DNA of 64,000 nt, taken from contig CALRNL020000011.1 in assembly GCA_943369525.1 (NCBI GenBank), positions 1 through 64,000 of the forward strand. Reading direction: 5' to 3'. Positions 17,536-25,557 of this stretch are shown piece by piece. Source of the stretch: BAIKAL-G1 sp943369525. GTDB lineage: Bacteria > Cyanobacteriota > Cyanobacteriia > PCC-6307 > Cyanobiaceae. Positions within the stretch are counted from its first letter, which is position 1. Each line of letters begins with the position of its first letter. The position numbers were made by a program, and so were the translations under genes. Below the pieces are notes generated by a model. It was given only the letters and a program-made list of their open reading frames with translations, was not told the origin of the DNA and ran no database searches.

Positions 17536-18336
17536 ATGCCCTACCTGATTGGCGTTGACGGCTGCCGACTCGGTTGGCTTGCCGTCAGCGCATTTTTTTT
17601 GCCCGATTCTCCGGGCGATCGAATCTTGTTGGCCGGATCGCCTGGCCCTAGTCGCCTCGGCGATATCCAAGCCCGCATCCTGACCGACCTGGAACCCTGG
17701 TTGGCCAGCCTGGAGGCCCCGGACCCACCCTTGCAACCCGATCTGGGGCCAAAAGTTGACACCGTGGCTCCCTGGCTCGTCGCCATTGACATGCCGATTG
17801 GCCTTAGCGAGGCGGGTCCCAGGCGATGCGACCAGGAGGCGCGCCGGTTCTTGGGCCATCCCCGCGGCAGCAGCGTGTTCCCGGCGCCGATCCGGCCGAT
17901 GCTGCAGGCCCTCGACTACGGAGAGGCCTGCAGCATCGGCCGCGCAAGGGATGGCCGGGCCCTCAGCCGCCAGGCCTGGAACCTGCTGCCGCGCATCCGC
18001 CAACTGGACGACCTGTTGCAGCGCCGGCCCCCCTGGCGGCAGCGGATCGGTGAAGCCCATCCGGAAGTGATTTTCCAACTCTGGGCCGGCCAGCCCCTGG
18101 GGCAGGGCAAACGCCAGCCCGATGGCCGGCGCCGGCGCAGTGAACTGATTGAAGCGCTGTGGCCCGGGGTGATCGGGGCCACCTCGGCCCAGTTGCCCCG
18201 CGGCGGCTGGGCCGCCGACGACCTGCTCGATGCCCTGGCCTGCCTGCGGGCGGCCGAACGCCGGGCCACGGGCCAAGCCCTGGCCCTGGGCGGAGACGCC
18301 GATGGCACCGGCCTGGCCATGGCGATCACCTGCTAA
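17536..18336 (+). CDS. DUF429 protein (predicted RNase H-fold nuclease)
   Basis: A 266-aa DUF429 family protein. The N-terminal strand LIGVDGCRLGWLAV carries the first acidic residue of an RNase H-like fold, WLVAIDMPIGLSEAGPRRCD is the signature block with the second Asp, and a C-terminal AADDLLDALACLRAAER supplies the last. The middle GHPRGSSVFPAP and GEAHPEVIFQLWAG segments are also typical. The biological role of the family is unknown. It starts 13 bases after the AbrB stop and may be cotranscribed with it. Confidence 0.82.
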   Translation: MPYLIGVDGCRLGWLAVSAFFLPDSPGDRILLAGSPGPSRLGDIQARILTDLEPWLASLEAPDPPLQPDLGPKVDTVAPWLVAIDMPIGLSEAGPRRCDQEARRFLGHPRGSSVFPAPIRPMLQALDYGEACSIGRARDGRALSRQAWNLLPRIRQLDDLLQRRPPWRQRIGEAHPEVIFQLWAGQPLGQGKRQPDGRRRRSELIEALWPGVIGATSAQLPRGGWAADDLLDALACLRAAERRATGQALALGGDADGTGLAMAITC

Positions 18337-18424
18337 TCGGGGCCTGCGGCCGAGCGACACCACGCCCCTTGGCGCAGCGAACCCTGGCCAGCGGATCCGG
18401 ATCCGGACCCAGGTCATAAGATAA

Positions 18425-18439
18425 TGACACTCACTCTCA
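18425..18439 (+). promoter_or_regulatory. Fur box upstream of feoAB
   Basis: TGACACTCACTCTCA read on the minus strand is TGAGAGTGAGTGTCA, matching the Fur consensus TGAGAATNATTCTCA at 11 of its 14 defined positions, with a further AT-rich flank (ATAATGAC to CAATAAG). It ends 19 bases before the feoA start, where binding of Fur-Fe(II) would block transcription. This fits iron-repressed control of the ferrous-iron transporter. Confidence 0.65.
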
Positions 18440-18458
18440 ATAAGCCCCGTCGCTGCGA

Positions 18459-18770
18459 ATGGCCCCTCCGACCGCCCCATCCCGCCAGGTTCGGACCACG
18501 GGCCAGCCAGTAGCCCCCCAGCAGGGCCCAGCCCTCCTGCTAAGCGAGCTGGCCGCCGGCCAGTCCGCCACGATCAGCACCCTGGCGGTGGAGCCTGGCC
18601 TGCGTCACCGTCTGCAGGCCCTCGGCCTACACCGGGGCCAGCGGGTGCAACTGTTACGGCGCGGCTGGTGGGCCGGCCCCCTCCACCTGCGCGTTGGCAT
18701 GACCGAACTGATGCTGCGCCAGGCCGACGCGGCCCGGGTGGGCATTGACAACGTGGCCGCTAGCGCATGA
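18459..18770 (+). CDS. feoA: FeoA domain protein
   Basis: A small SH3-like protein of 103 aa that accompanies FeoB in ferrous-iron uptake. After a 25-residue Pro/Gln-rich N-terminus, the FeoA core has LLLSELAAGQSATISTL, RLQALGLHRGQRVQLLRRG and a terminal strand VGMTELMLRQADAARVGI. Its stop overlaps the feoB start by 4 bases, so the two are coupled. A Fur box lies just upstream. Confidence 0.88.
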   Translation: MAPPTAPSRQVRTTGQPVAPQQGPALLLSELAAGQSATISTLAVEPGLRHRLQALGLHRGQRVQLLRRGWWAGPLHLRVGMTELMLRQADAARVGIDNVAASA

Positions 18771-20629
18771 GCAGTTCCCCCGCCTGCCGCCCCGCCACGA
18801 TTGCGGTGCTGGGCATGCCCAACACGGGCAAATCCACCCTGTTCAACAAACTCACCGGCAGCCACGCCCATATCGGCAACTGGCCCGGCCTGACCGTGGA
18901 TCTGATGCAGGCGAGCCTGGAATTGGCCGGCCGCAGCGCCCAGCTGGTTGACCTCCCCGGCATCTACGACCTGCGCGGCCACTCGGAGGATGAGGCGGTG
19001 GTGCGCCGCTTCCTGGCCACCACCGCCATCGACCTGGTGGTGGTGATCCTGAATGCCAGCCAGCTGGACCGCCAGCTGCGCCTGGCCCTGCAGGTGCAGG
19101 AACTGGGACTGCCGACGGTGGTGCTACTCAACATGGCCGATGAGGCCAAGCGCTTCGGCGTCAGCATCGACCGGCCGGCCCTCTCCGAGCACCTGGGCCT
19201 GCCCGTGGTGCTGGTGAGTGCCAAATACGGCCGCGGCCTGGGCGAAGCCCGCCAAGCAATCCGCCAAGCCCTGGAACCTGGTCTCCCCCAGCCGGACGGT
19301 CTGGCGGCCCCTGGCCCCGAGGCCGGAGCCAGCCAGACCCTTGAGCAGCGGCTCGCCCTGGTGGATGGGGACTTGCCCCAGCGCATGGCAGCGATCCTGG
19401 CCGCCACGGTGCAGCTACCGCCCCAGTGGCGCGACCGACTCAGCCGCCGGCTCGACCGGGTGCTGCTCCATCCGGTGCTGGGGCTGCCCCTGTTTTTCGC
19501 CACGATGCTGCTGATGTTTCAGGGCATCTACGCGATCGGCGTGCCGCTCCAGGGCCTGCTTTCGGGTTGGTTGAGCCAGTTCGGCCAGGGGGTGCTGGCG
19601 CCGCTGTTGGCCGGTTGGGGATTGCCGGCCTTTCTGCAGGGCTTCCTGATGGAGGGGCTCTACCAGGGGATCGGCACGGTTTCAGCCTTTTTGCCGGTGA
19701 TCTTCCTGTTTTTCCTGGCGATGGGAGTGGTGGAAGACAGCGGCTACCTCTCGCGGGCGGCCTATCTCATGGATGCCCTGATGGAGCGACTCGGGCTCGA
19801 TGGCCGCTCCTTCGTGCTTTGCCTGATGGGCTTTGGCTGCAATGTGCCCGCCATCCTCGGCACCCGGGTGATGCGCTCCACCGGCCTGCGGCTGCTCACC
19901 ATGCTGGTGATCCCCTTCTCGCTCTGCTCGGCCCGCTTGAACGTGTTTCTGTTCATGGCGGCGGCCTTCTTCACTCCCAGCCAGGGGGCCCTGGTGATTT
20001 TTGGCCTCTATTTAATGAGTTTCGCGGCGGCGATTCTCACCGCCCTGCTCTTCCAGGGCCGCTTTGCCGCCCAAGAACCCCTGGTGTTGGAACTGCCGCC
20101 CTATCGCTTGCCCACCCCAACCCAAATCCTCACACGGGCCTGGGCCGAAGTGCGTCACTTCTGGTTCTGGGCCCGGCGCTTCATCGTCATCGGCGTGGTG
20201 GCCGTGTGGCTGCTCAACAACCTGCCCCTGGGGGTGCCCCCCGCCTCGGCCCAGAGCCTCTCGGGCCAACTGGGCCAGCTGCTCCACCCCCTGCTCGCCC
20301 CCACCGGCATCGACCCCACCTTGACCGTGGCCCTGGTGTTTGGCTTCATCGCCAAGGAGATCGTGCTGGGCGGGCTGGCGGTGATCTATGGCCAGGCCGA
20401 CACCACCCTGCTGGGCCAGGCCATGGCCGCCCAGGTGAGCTGGCCCCAGGCGGTGAGCTTCATGCTGTTCACCCTGCTTTATGTGCCCTGCCTTTCAACC
20501 GTGGCGGTGATCCGCAGTGAATCGAAACGGCTCGATTTCACCCTGTTCACGATCGGCTGGTCCCTGGTGCTGGCCTGGACGGTCAGCACCCTATTTTTCC
20601 AATTCAGCCGCCTGATGGGCTGGCCCTGA
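18767..20629 (+). CDS. feoB: Ferrous iron transporter FeoB
   Basis: A GTPase-gated Fe(II) transporter of 620 aa in the plasma membrane. The N-terminal G domain shows G1 GMPNTGKST, G3 DLPGIYDLRG, G4 NMADEAKR and G5 SAKYGRG. The membrane part has two Gate domains (VVEDSGYLSRAAYLMDALM with the conserved Cys-containing GFGCNVPAILGTR) and the FeoB C-terminal segment. It is shorter than E. coli FeoB (773 aa), as is usual when the C-terminal FeoC-linked extension is absent. It forms an operon with feoA under a candidate Fur box. Confidence 0.95.
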   Translation: MSSSPACRPATIAVLGMPNTGKSTLFNKLTGSHAHIGNWPGLTVDLMQASLELAGRSAQLVDLPGIYDLRGHSEDEAVVRRFLATTAIDLVVVILNASQLDRQLRLALQVQELGLPTVVLLNMADEAKRFGVSIDRPALSEHLGLPVVLVSAKYGRGLGEARQAIRQALEPGLPQPDGLAAPGPEAGASQTLEQRLALVDGDLPQRMAAILAATVQLPPQWRDRLSRRLDRVLLHPVLGLPLFFATMLLMFQGIYAIGVPLQGLLSGWLSQFGQGVLAPLLAGWGLPAFLQGFLMEGLYQGIGTVSAFLPVIFLFFLAMGVVEDSGYLSRAAYLMDALMERLGLDGRSFVLCLMGFGCNVPAILGTRVMRSTGLRLLTMLVIPFSLCSARLNVFLFMAAAFFTPSQGALVIFGLYLMSFAAAILTALLFQGRFAAQEPLVLELPPYRLPTPTQILTRAWAEVRHFWFWARRFIVIGVVAVWLLNNLPLGVPPASAQSLSGQLGQLLHPLLAPTGIDPTLTVALVFGFIAKEIVLGGLAVIYGQADTTLLGQAMAAQVSWPQAVSFMLFTLLYVPCLSTVAVIRSESKRLDFTLFTIGWSLVLAWTVSTLFFQFSRLMGWP

Positions 20630-20702
20630 AGCCCGCTCGACTACGGGCCCCCGGGGGCCAGACCGCAGCGCTGCCTAGATTGCGACTAGATCTGCGGCGT
20701 AT

Positions 20703-20972
20703 ATGACCTTTTACGAGCTGGTTTGGCAGGGGGAGGGTTTCAGTGATGCGGCAGACCTGGAGGAGGCCACCGCGGCCTTTCTGGAGCTGAAGCCGAAGGA
20801 TCTCAGCTGGGCTGAGGTCTGTGCCGATCCCACCTATGGCCCGACAATCCGCCGCTACCGCTCCTTCGACGCCTTCCTCGACAACGAGGACGCGATCGAA
20901 ACGATCCTTGTTACGGCAGCGATGCTCGCGGCGGCCGAGGCTGGCCAATCCGCAGAGGAGCCGCCAAATTGA
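20703..20972 (+). CDS. Conserved-looking hypothetical protein, 89 aa
   Basis: A small acidic protein beginning MTFYELVWQGEGF, with Trp/Tyr residues and no membrane segment. The composition and codon usage look genuine. I do not recognise a family. It ends 4 bases before the SepF-like gene, so the two probably form a small operon 73 bases after feoB. Confidence 0.6.
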   Translation: MTFYELVWQGEGFSDAADLEEATAAFLELKPKDLSWAEVCADPTYGPTIRRYRSFDAFLDNEDAIETILVTAAMLAAAEAGQSAEEPPN

Positions 20973-20976
20973 GCCG

Positions 20977-21261
20977 ATGATTCCCCCTAAAGCCGAGCCC
21001 ATTCCCCTTGTCTCCAGCCAGTGGGGCCAGGAGGTGCTGGTTCTGCACCCCCATCGCTTCAACGGCGCGATGGAAGCAATTGGGGCGCTGAGGCAGCAGA
21101 AAACGGTGGTGCTCAACCTCAGCCTGATGGCGGCGGATGAGGCCCAGCGGGCCGCCGATTTCGTCTCGGGTGGGGCCTTTGCCCTCGATGGCCAGCAGGA
21201 ACGGCTCGGCGAGCTGGTATTCCTGTTTGCCCCCCATCACGTCGACCTCAGCCGCAGCTGA
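20977..21261 (+). CDS. Short SepF-like protein (SepF domain only)
   Basis: At 94 aa it consists almost entirely of the SepF/DUF552 fold: EVLVLHPHRFNGAMEAIGAL, QQKTVVLNLSLMAADEAQRA and DFVSGGAFALDGQQERLG, then LVFLFAPHHVDLS. SepF anchors FtsZ to the membrane. Standard SepF is about 150-190 aa and has an N-terminal amphipathic helix and linker; both are missing here. It is therefore probably a paralogue that could dimerise with, or antagonise, the main SepF. The ATG at 20977 is the only start that fits the domain. Confidence 0.8.
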   Translation: MIPPKAEPIPLVSSQWGQEVLVLHPHRFNGAMEAIGALRQQKTVVLNLSLMAADEAQRAADFVSGGAFALDGQQERLGELVFLFAPHHVDLSRS

Positions 21262-21705
21262 GGCCTGCCGGCGCCCGTCGCGACGAAGCGCCTGCTCGCT
21301 AGCGAGCTAAATGGCCGCAAATAAAAATTAATTGTAAAGAAGCTGCCGTTTGGTCTGGGGTCCCCTGGCCAGGCCGGGGCGATGCGGCAGTAGGACTGAG
21401 GCTGGGAGGGACGATTCCAAAGGTGGGCAATGGGTGGGACGTTCCCCGGGGCCAAGGCCCAGGGGGTCAGGCGGATCGGGTCTCGTGATCCCCTGGGGTT
21501 GATGGCTGGGCTGGGATCGCGGGGCAGAGCGTTTGTCGGATCAATGGGCGGATCATTTGGTTGATCTGGTTCGAGATCCCGGAAACGCCAAACGCAACGA
21601 TCGCTTCCCCGCCACTGGCTGCACACCTGGTTGTCCGATCGCTTCAGGGAAAAGACCACGGCATTGTTCCGCGGGCGGGCGCTCCCGCATCACCAGCACT
21701 TCCCA
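21262..21705. other. Intergenic stretch without a supported gene
   Basis: In 444 bases no open frame has protein-like composition. It holds a 12-bp palindrome CTCGCTAGCGAG just after the SepF-like gene and an AT-rich patch (about 21319-21340) that is unusual for this region. The patch could carry a promoter or a transcript end. No tRNA or riboswitch core was recognised. Confidence 0.5.
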
Positions 21706-21969
21706 ATGACCTCAGAGACTCCCTCCCTCACCATTGGTGAATTAGAGGCCAATTATTCGCTCTATTGCAAGGCCATGCGCCTGCTGATTATCGAAGGCCG
21801 CAGCCTCAAGAAAATCCAGCGCACCGTTTGCTGGCAGCGACTGGAAATCCTGCACAAATGCCTGCCGAACCGTTACAAATCACCCGACTACCTCTGCGCC
21901 CTGCTCAAACGGGAGGTGGAACAATTGAAGGAGCAGCAGGAGGCTGCGGCCACGGCGGCGGCGCTATAG
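21706..21969 (+). CDS. Conserved-looking hypothetical protein, 87 aa
   Basis: A mostly helical protein from the ATG at 21706. It has a Tyr/Cys-containing N-terminal helix (IGELEANYSLYCKAMRLLII), a basic middle (RSLKKIQRTVCWQRLEIL) and a C-terminal Lys/Glu/Gln helix ending in an alanine run. Regular heptads suggest helical packing. No family is recognised and it appears monocistronic. Confidence 0.58.
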   Translation: MTSETPSLTIGELEANYSLYCKAMRLLIIEGRSLKKIQRTVCWQRLEILHKCLPNRYKSPDYLCALLKREVEQLKEQQEAAATAAAL

Positions 21970-22124
21970 CTGGCAAGGGGCCCGTAGCCAGCCCATGAGA
22001 GTCATCGTTGCCACACTTTGACCGCCAAAGGCCTGATGCCGTTTCCCAAACCCATCGCTTTGTCTATTTTTTGTGGCAACCCGGGCCAGGCCTGCTAGCT
22101 ATGGGCCCACGAACAAATTGAGCC

Positions 22125-23045
22125 ATGATGGGGCAGGGCCGGCCTGGTCTGAAACGACTGGCGCTGCACCAGCTGGCCCTTGGCTTGCTGGCCAGTCCCG
22201 TTGCGCTGGCGAGTGGGGCCCCGGCCTTTGGCCAGGCCTTCAAGCCCGAACTGGGCTGCCTCGGGGATGGCCATCCGCCGGGGCGACCGATCCGGGTGAG
22301 CGTCGTGCCCCAGCGGCGGCCGGCCGAGACCTTTGCCGCCTGGGCGACCCTGCTGGAACAACTGGGCCAGGTCTCAAAGCAATGCTTTGTGCTGAGGGTG
22401 GCCCCCACCATTCCCAATTTCGAGGCGGAACTGCGCACGGGCCAGGCCGATTGCGTCTATCTGAATCCCTATCACGCCGCCCTGGCCCAGCGTTGGCACG
22501 GCTACATCCCCCTGATTCGCGATGGCAGCAAGCCCCTACAGGGCCTGCTGGTCGTGCGCAAGGCCAGTCCAATCCGAAGCATCCGCGAGCTGAATGGCCT
22601 GGCGGTGGCCTTCCCCTCCCCGAACTCCTTTGCCGCCACCCTGTTGCCGCGGGTGTTGCTGGCGCGCCAGGGCATCACGATCCGGCCGGTGTTTGAGACC
22701 ACCCATTCGAATGTGTATCGCAGCGTCGCCCGGGGGGTGTTGCCGGCGGGTGGCGGCATCAACAACACCCTCCAGCGGGAACGTCCCGAGTTGCGGGAGG
22801 AGCTGCGGGTGCTCTGGCAGACGCCCCCCTTCGCCTCCCATCCCTTTGCCTGCCTGCCCAGCCTGGCCAAGGCCCGGCGCGAAGCCCTACAGGCGGGCTT
22901 TCTGGCCCTGGCCGCCAAGCCGGCGCTGGATCGGCTGCTCGATGAAATCCAGATTCCCGAGCCGGTGCGGGCCGACTACCGGCGCGATTACCTCCCCCTC
23001 CTGGGCCTGGGCCTGGAGCGCTTCGCCGTGTTCGGCAGCGACTGA
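22125..23045 (+). CDS. PhnD-like periplasmic binding protein coupled to a diguanylate cyclase
   Basis: A phosphate/phosphonate-binding-type protein (PhnD superfamily) of 306 aa. An N-terminal hydrophobic segment (ALHQLALGLLASPVALASG) looks like a signal peptide. The core has IRVSVVPQRRPAETFAAWA, ADCVYLNPYHAALAQR (the PhnD NPxxY/H-type block), LLVVRKASPIRSI and AVAFPSPNSFAATLLPR. No ABC permease or ATPase is adjacent; instead a membrane diguanylate cyclase begins 2 bases after its stop. That suggests it senses a ligand for the cyclase rather than feeding a transporter. Confidence 0.8.
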   Translation: MMGQGRPGLKRLALHQLALGLLASPVALASGAPAFGQAFKPELGCLGDGHPPGRPIRVSVVPQRRPAETFAAWATLLEQLGQVSKQCFVLRVAPTIPNFEAELRTGQADCVYLNPYHAALAQRWHGYIPLIRDGSKPLQGLLVVRKASPIRSIRELNGLAVAFPSPNSFAATLLPRVLLARQGITIRPVFETTHSNVYRSVARGVLPAGGGINNTLQRERPELREELRVLWQTPPFASHPFACLPSLAKARREALQAGFLALAAKPALDRLLDEIQIPEPVRADYRRDYLPLLGLGLERFAVFGSD

Positions 23046-23047
23046 CC

Positions 23048-24439
23048 ATGGCTGCCCAAAGGCCCGATCTGCTGCGCAGGCGCACCCTGATCCCCCTGCT
23101 GCTGCTGGGGCTTGTCCTGGTGCTGCTCAGTGGTTGGCGCTCCTTTCGCTACTCACGCCAACTGCTGGTCGAAAGCCAGGACCAGAGCTATCGAGAGGTG
23201 CTGCAGGCCTTGCCCCAGGGCCTGATGCCCCACCTGATGGTGGATGACTACACCGCCCTCGAGCAGGACCTCGAAGGGGTGATGGGTGATCCCTCGATCG
23301 AGGCGGTTCTGGTGGTGGATCCGCGGGGACGGGTGCTAGCCCATCTAGGGCGCGACCGGCCGGGGGGGGCACCCTTGCTGCGCTTCGGGCCGGGCCGGGT
23401 GGTGCCCAACAGCCCCGGGGCGATCACGCCCCAGCCAGGCCCCGGCCGCCCAACCCCTGGGGGGCCAGCAGAGCTACATGTGCACTGGCAACGGCTGGAG
23501 GCCGGCGGCCAAACCCTGGGCTGGTTGCGGCTCAGCCATTGGTCTACCCGCACCCTGGCGGTGGTGGCGATCCTGGCCCGCCAATACCTGCAGCTGATGG
23601 CCCTCACCCTGGTGGTGTTTGCCGTGCTGTTGGCGGCCTCGGTGCTGGTAGTGCGGCGGGAGGGCCGTCGGCGCGAGGCCCAACTGGAACAGCAGGGCCT
23701 CGACCTGCTGGAAACCAGCCTGCGGGATCCGCTTACGGGCCTGGCCAACCGGCGCGGCCTGCAGCTATTGCTGGATCGGGAAATTGCCAGATTCAACGCC
23801 AGCCGGGCGGGCAACGACAGGGTGGAGACGGACCAGGCGGGGATGGACGGGGCGGATCTGCTGGTGATCTGCCTGATTGATCTTGATGATTTCAAGCCCA
23901 TCAACGACCGCTATGGCCATGCAATTGGCGACAAATTGCTGGTGGAGGTGGGGAGGCGCCTCTGCCAGGGCCTGCGCACCGTGGCGCCGCACTCGGCGGC
24001 GGACCGATCCCCTGGGTTGGAGCCAGGCCAGGGACTGGGGCGCCCCCCTGCTGGACGGAGGGGCCGGCTGGCCCTAACCGGCGAACGGGGCGTGGACCAG
24101 GTGGCCCGGTTAGGGGGCGATGAATTTGTCTGCATCCTGGCGGGCTGCGCCACGGAGGCCCAGGCGGAAGGGCTGGCCCAACGGATGCTCCATAGCCTCC
24201 GCCAACCCTTCACCCTGGAGCGCCACAGCCTCACGGTGGGCGCCAGCTTTGGCATCGCCTGGGCGAATGGATCCCGGGCCCCGTCCCGCCTGGCCCTGTT
24301 GCTGGCAGCCGACCAGGCGATGTACGGGGCCAAGGCCCAGGGCAAGAACCATATCCAACTAGAACGGCTCCCCAACCCAGGCGATTTGTCAAGTCCAAGG
24401 CCCCAGCCCGACCAGGAGGGCAAACCTCGATTCCCCTAG
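23048..24439 (+). CDS. Membrane-bound diguanylate cyclase with extracytoplasmic sensor
   Basis: A 463-aa protein with a first membrane helix (LIPLLLLGLVLVLLSGW), an extracytoplasmic region of about 150 residues, a second helix (LMALTLVVFAVLLAASVLVV), a short helical linker and a GGDEF domain. The active-site motif RLGGDEF is intact, with the metal-ligand strand CLIDLDDFKPINDRYGH, so it should make c-di-GMP. A 40-residue Gly/Pro-rich insert breaks the GGDEF domain between the two halves (around 24000-24090). No upstream RxxD inhibitory site is obvious. It forms a pair with the PhnD-like gene, probably as a ligand-responsive signalling unit. Confidence 0.9.
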   Translation: MAAQRPDLLRRRTLIPLLLLGLVLVLLSGWRSFRYSRQLLVESQDQSYREVLQALPQGLMPHLMVDDYTALEQDLEGVMGDPSIEAVLVVDPRGRVLAHLGRDRPGGAPLLRFGPGRVVPNSPGAITPQPGPGRPTPGGPAELHVHWQRLEAGGQTLGWLRLSHWSTRTLAVVAILARQYLQLMALTLVVFAVLLAASVLVVRREGRRREAQLEQQGLDLLETSLRDPLTGLANRRGLQLLLDREIARFNASRAGNDRVETDQAGMDGADLLVICLIDLDDFKPINDRYGHAIGDKLLVEVGRRLCQGLRTVAPHSAADRSPGLEPGQGLGRPPAGRRGRLALTGERGVDQVARLGGDEFVCILAGCATEAQAEGLAQRMLHSLRQPFTLERHSLTVGASFGIAWANGSRAPSRLALLLAADQAMYGAKAQGKNHIQLERLPNPGDLSSPRPQPDQEGKPRFP

Positions 24440-24468
24440 CCTCGGTTTCGCTCTGGGCTTTCCCTGGC

Positions 24469-25464
24469 ATGGCTCCCTACCCCGAGTATCCGATCCCGAG
24501 AAACGAGATCCAGCGCCTGCGGGAATTGGAACGGCGCTCGGTGCTCGATACCGCCAGCGATGAGCATTTTGACCGGCTGGTGCAGCTGGCCTCAGAAGTG
24601 TTGGGCATGCCGGTGGCCCTGATTTCCCTGGTGGATCACGACCGCCAGTGGTTTTTGTCGCGGCTGGGCCTGGCCACCCAGGAAACGCCGCGGGAGATGG
24701 CCTTTTGCGCCCATGCCATCGCCGAACAGGAGGTGTTGGTGGTGCCCGATGCCCTGCTCGATGAGCGCTTCTGCACCAATCCCCTGGTGGTGGATGAGCC
24801 CCATGTGCGCTTTTACGCCGGTGCCCCCCTACGCACGGAGGAGGGCCACAATCTTGGCACCCTCTGTGTTATCGATCGCAAGCCCCGGCAACTCAGCGAA
24901 CATCAAGTCACGATGTTGACCTTGATGGCCGATCTGGTGATGCGGGAGCTGGAATTGCGGCGCATCGCCACGATCGACCCAACCACGGGACTTTATACCC
25001 GCACCAGCTTCTTTTCCCTTGCCGAGAAGGAACTGGAACGGGCCCGGGCCAAGAACATGCCCCTGGCCCTGCTCAACATTGATGTGGATGATTTCCGCCA
25101 GATCAACAATCGCTGGGGCCACCGGGCCGGCGACCGGGTGCTAGCTGACCTCTGCCAGGCCTGCGCCTCCCAGCTCAGGCCCCAGGATCTGTTTGGACGG
25201 ATTGGCGATGAGGAATTCGCCATCCTGCTGGTGGGGGTCGATGGCGACGAGGCGATGGGGATTGCCGAGGCGATCCGCACGGAAGTGTCCCACCTCCGGG
25301 GCGTCTTTTCCCATTCCGATTACCAACCGTGCATCAGCGGCGGCCTCACCTGCCTCACGCCAAACGACCAGGCCTTCCTCGACCTGTTCAGCCGCGCCGA
25401 CCAGGCCCTGTTCCTGGCCAAGGGCAACGGCCGCAACCAGATCGCTTCGATCCTGGCCACCTGA
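24469..25464 (+). CDS. GAF-GGDEF protein with variant active site
   Basis: A soluble 331-aa protein. A GAF domain covers about residues 20-160 (SVLDTASDEHFDRLVQLASE, REMAFCAHAI, RFYAGAPLRTEEGHNLGTLC) and is followed by a GGDEF domain (TIDPTTGLYTRTSF, LLNIDVDDFRQINNRWGH). The signature reads RIGDEEF, so the second glycine is Asp. This may lower or abolish cyclase activity, although the metal-ligand residues remain. It follows the membrane cyclase after 29 bases, giving three consecutive c-di-GMP-related genes. Confidence 0.88.
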   Translation: MAPYPEYPIPRNEIQRLRELERRSVLDTASDEHFDRLVQLASEVLGMPVALISLVDHDRQWFLSRLGLATQETPREMAFCAHAIAEQEVLVVPDALLDERFCTNPLVVDEPHVRFYAGAPLRTEEGHNLGTLCVIDRKPRQLSEHQVTMLTLMADLVMRELELRRIATIDPTTGLYTRTSFFSLAEKELERARAKNMPLALLNIDVDDFRQINNRWGHRAGDRVLADLCQACASQLRPQDLFGRIGDEEFAILLVGVDGDEAMGIAEAIRTEVSHLRGVFSHSDYQPCISGGLTCLTPNDQAFLDLFSRADQALFLAKGNGRNQIASILAT

Positions 25465-25557
25465 GGGGGATCAAGCAAAAGGCCGAGGCCTTAAGTCCCG
25501 GCCCCGGTCCAAGCTAAACGCCAGCAGCAACGCTGGCACCGCCCCAACCTGGATGCC

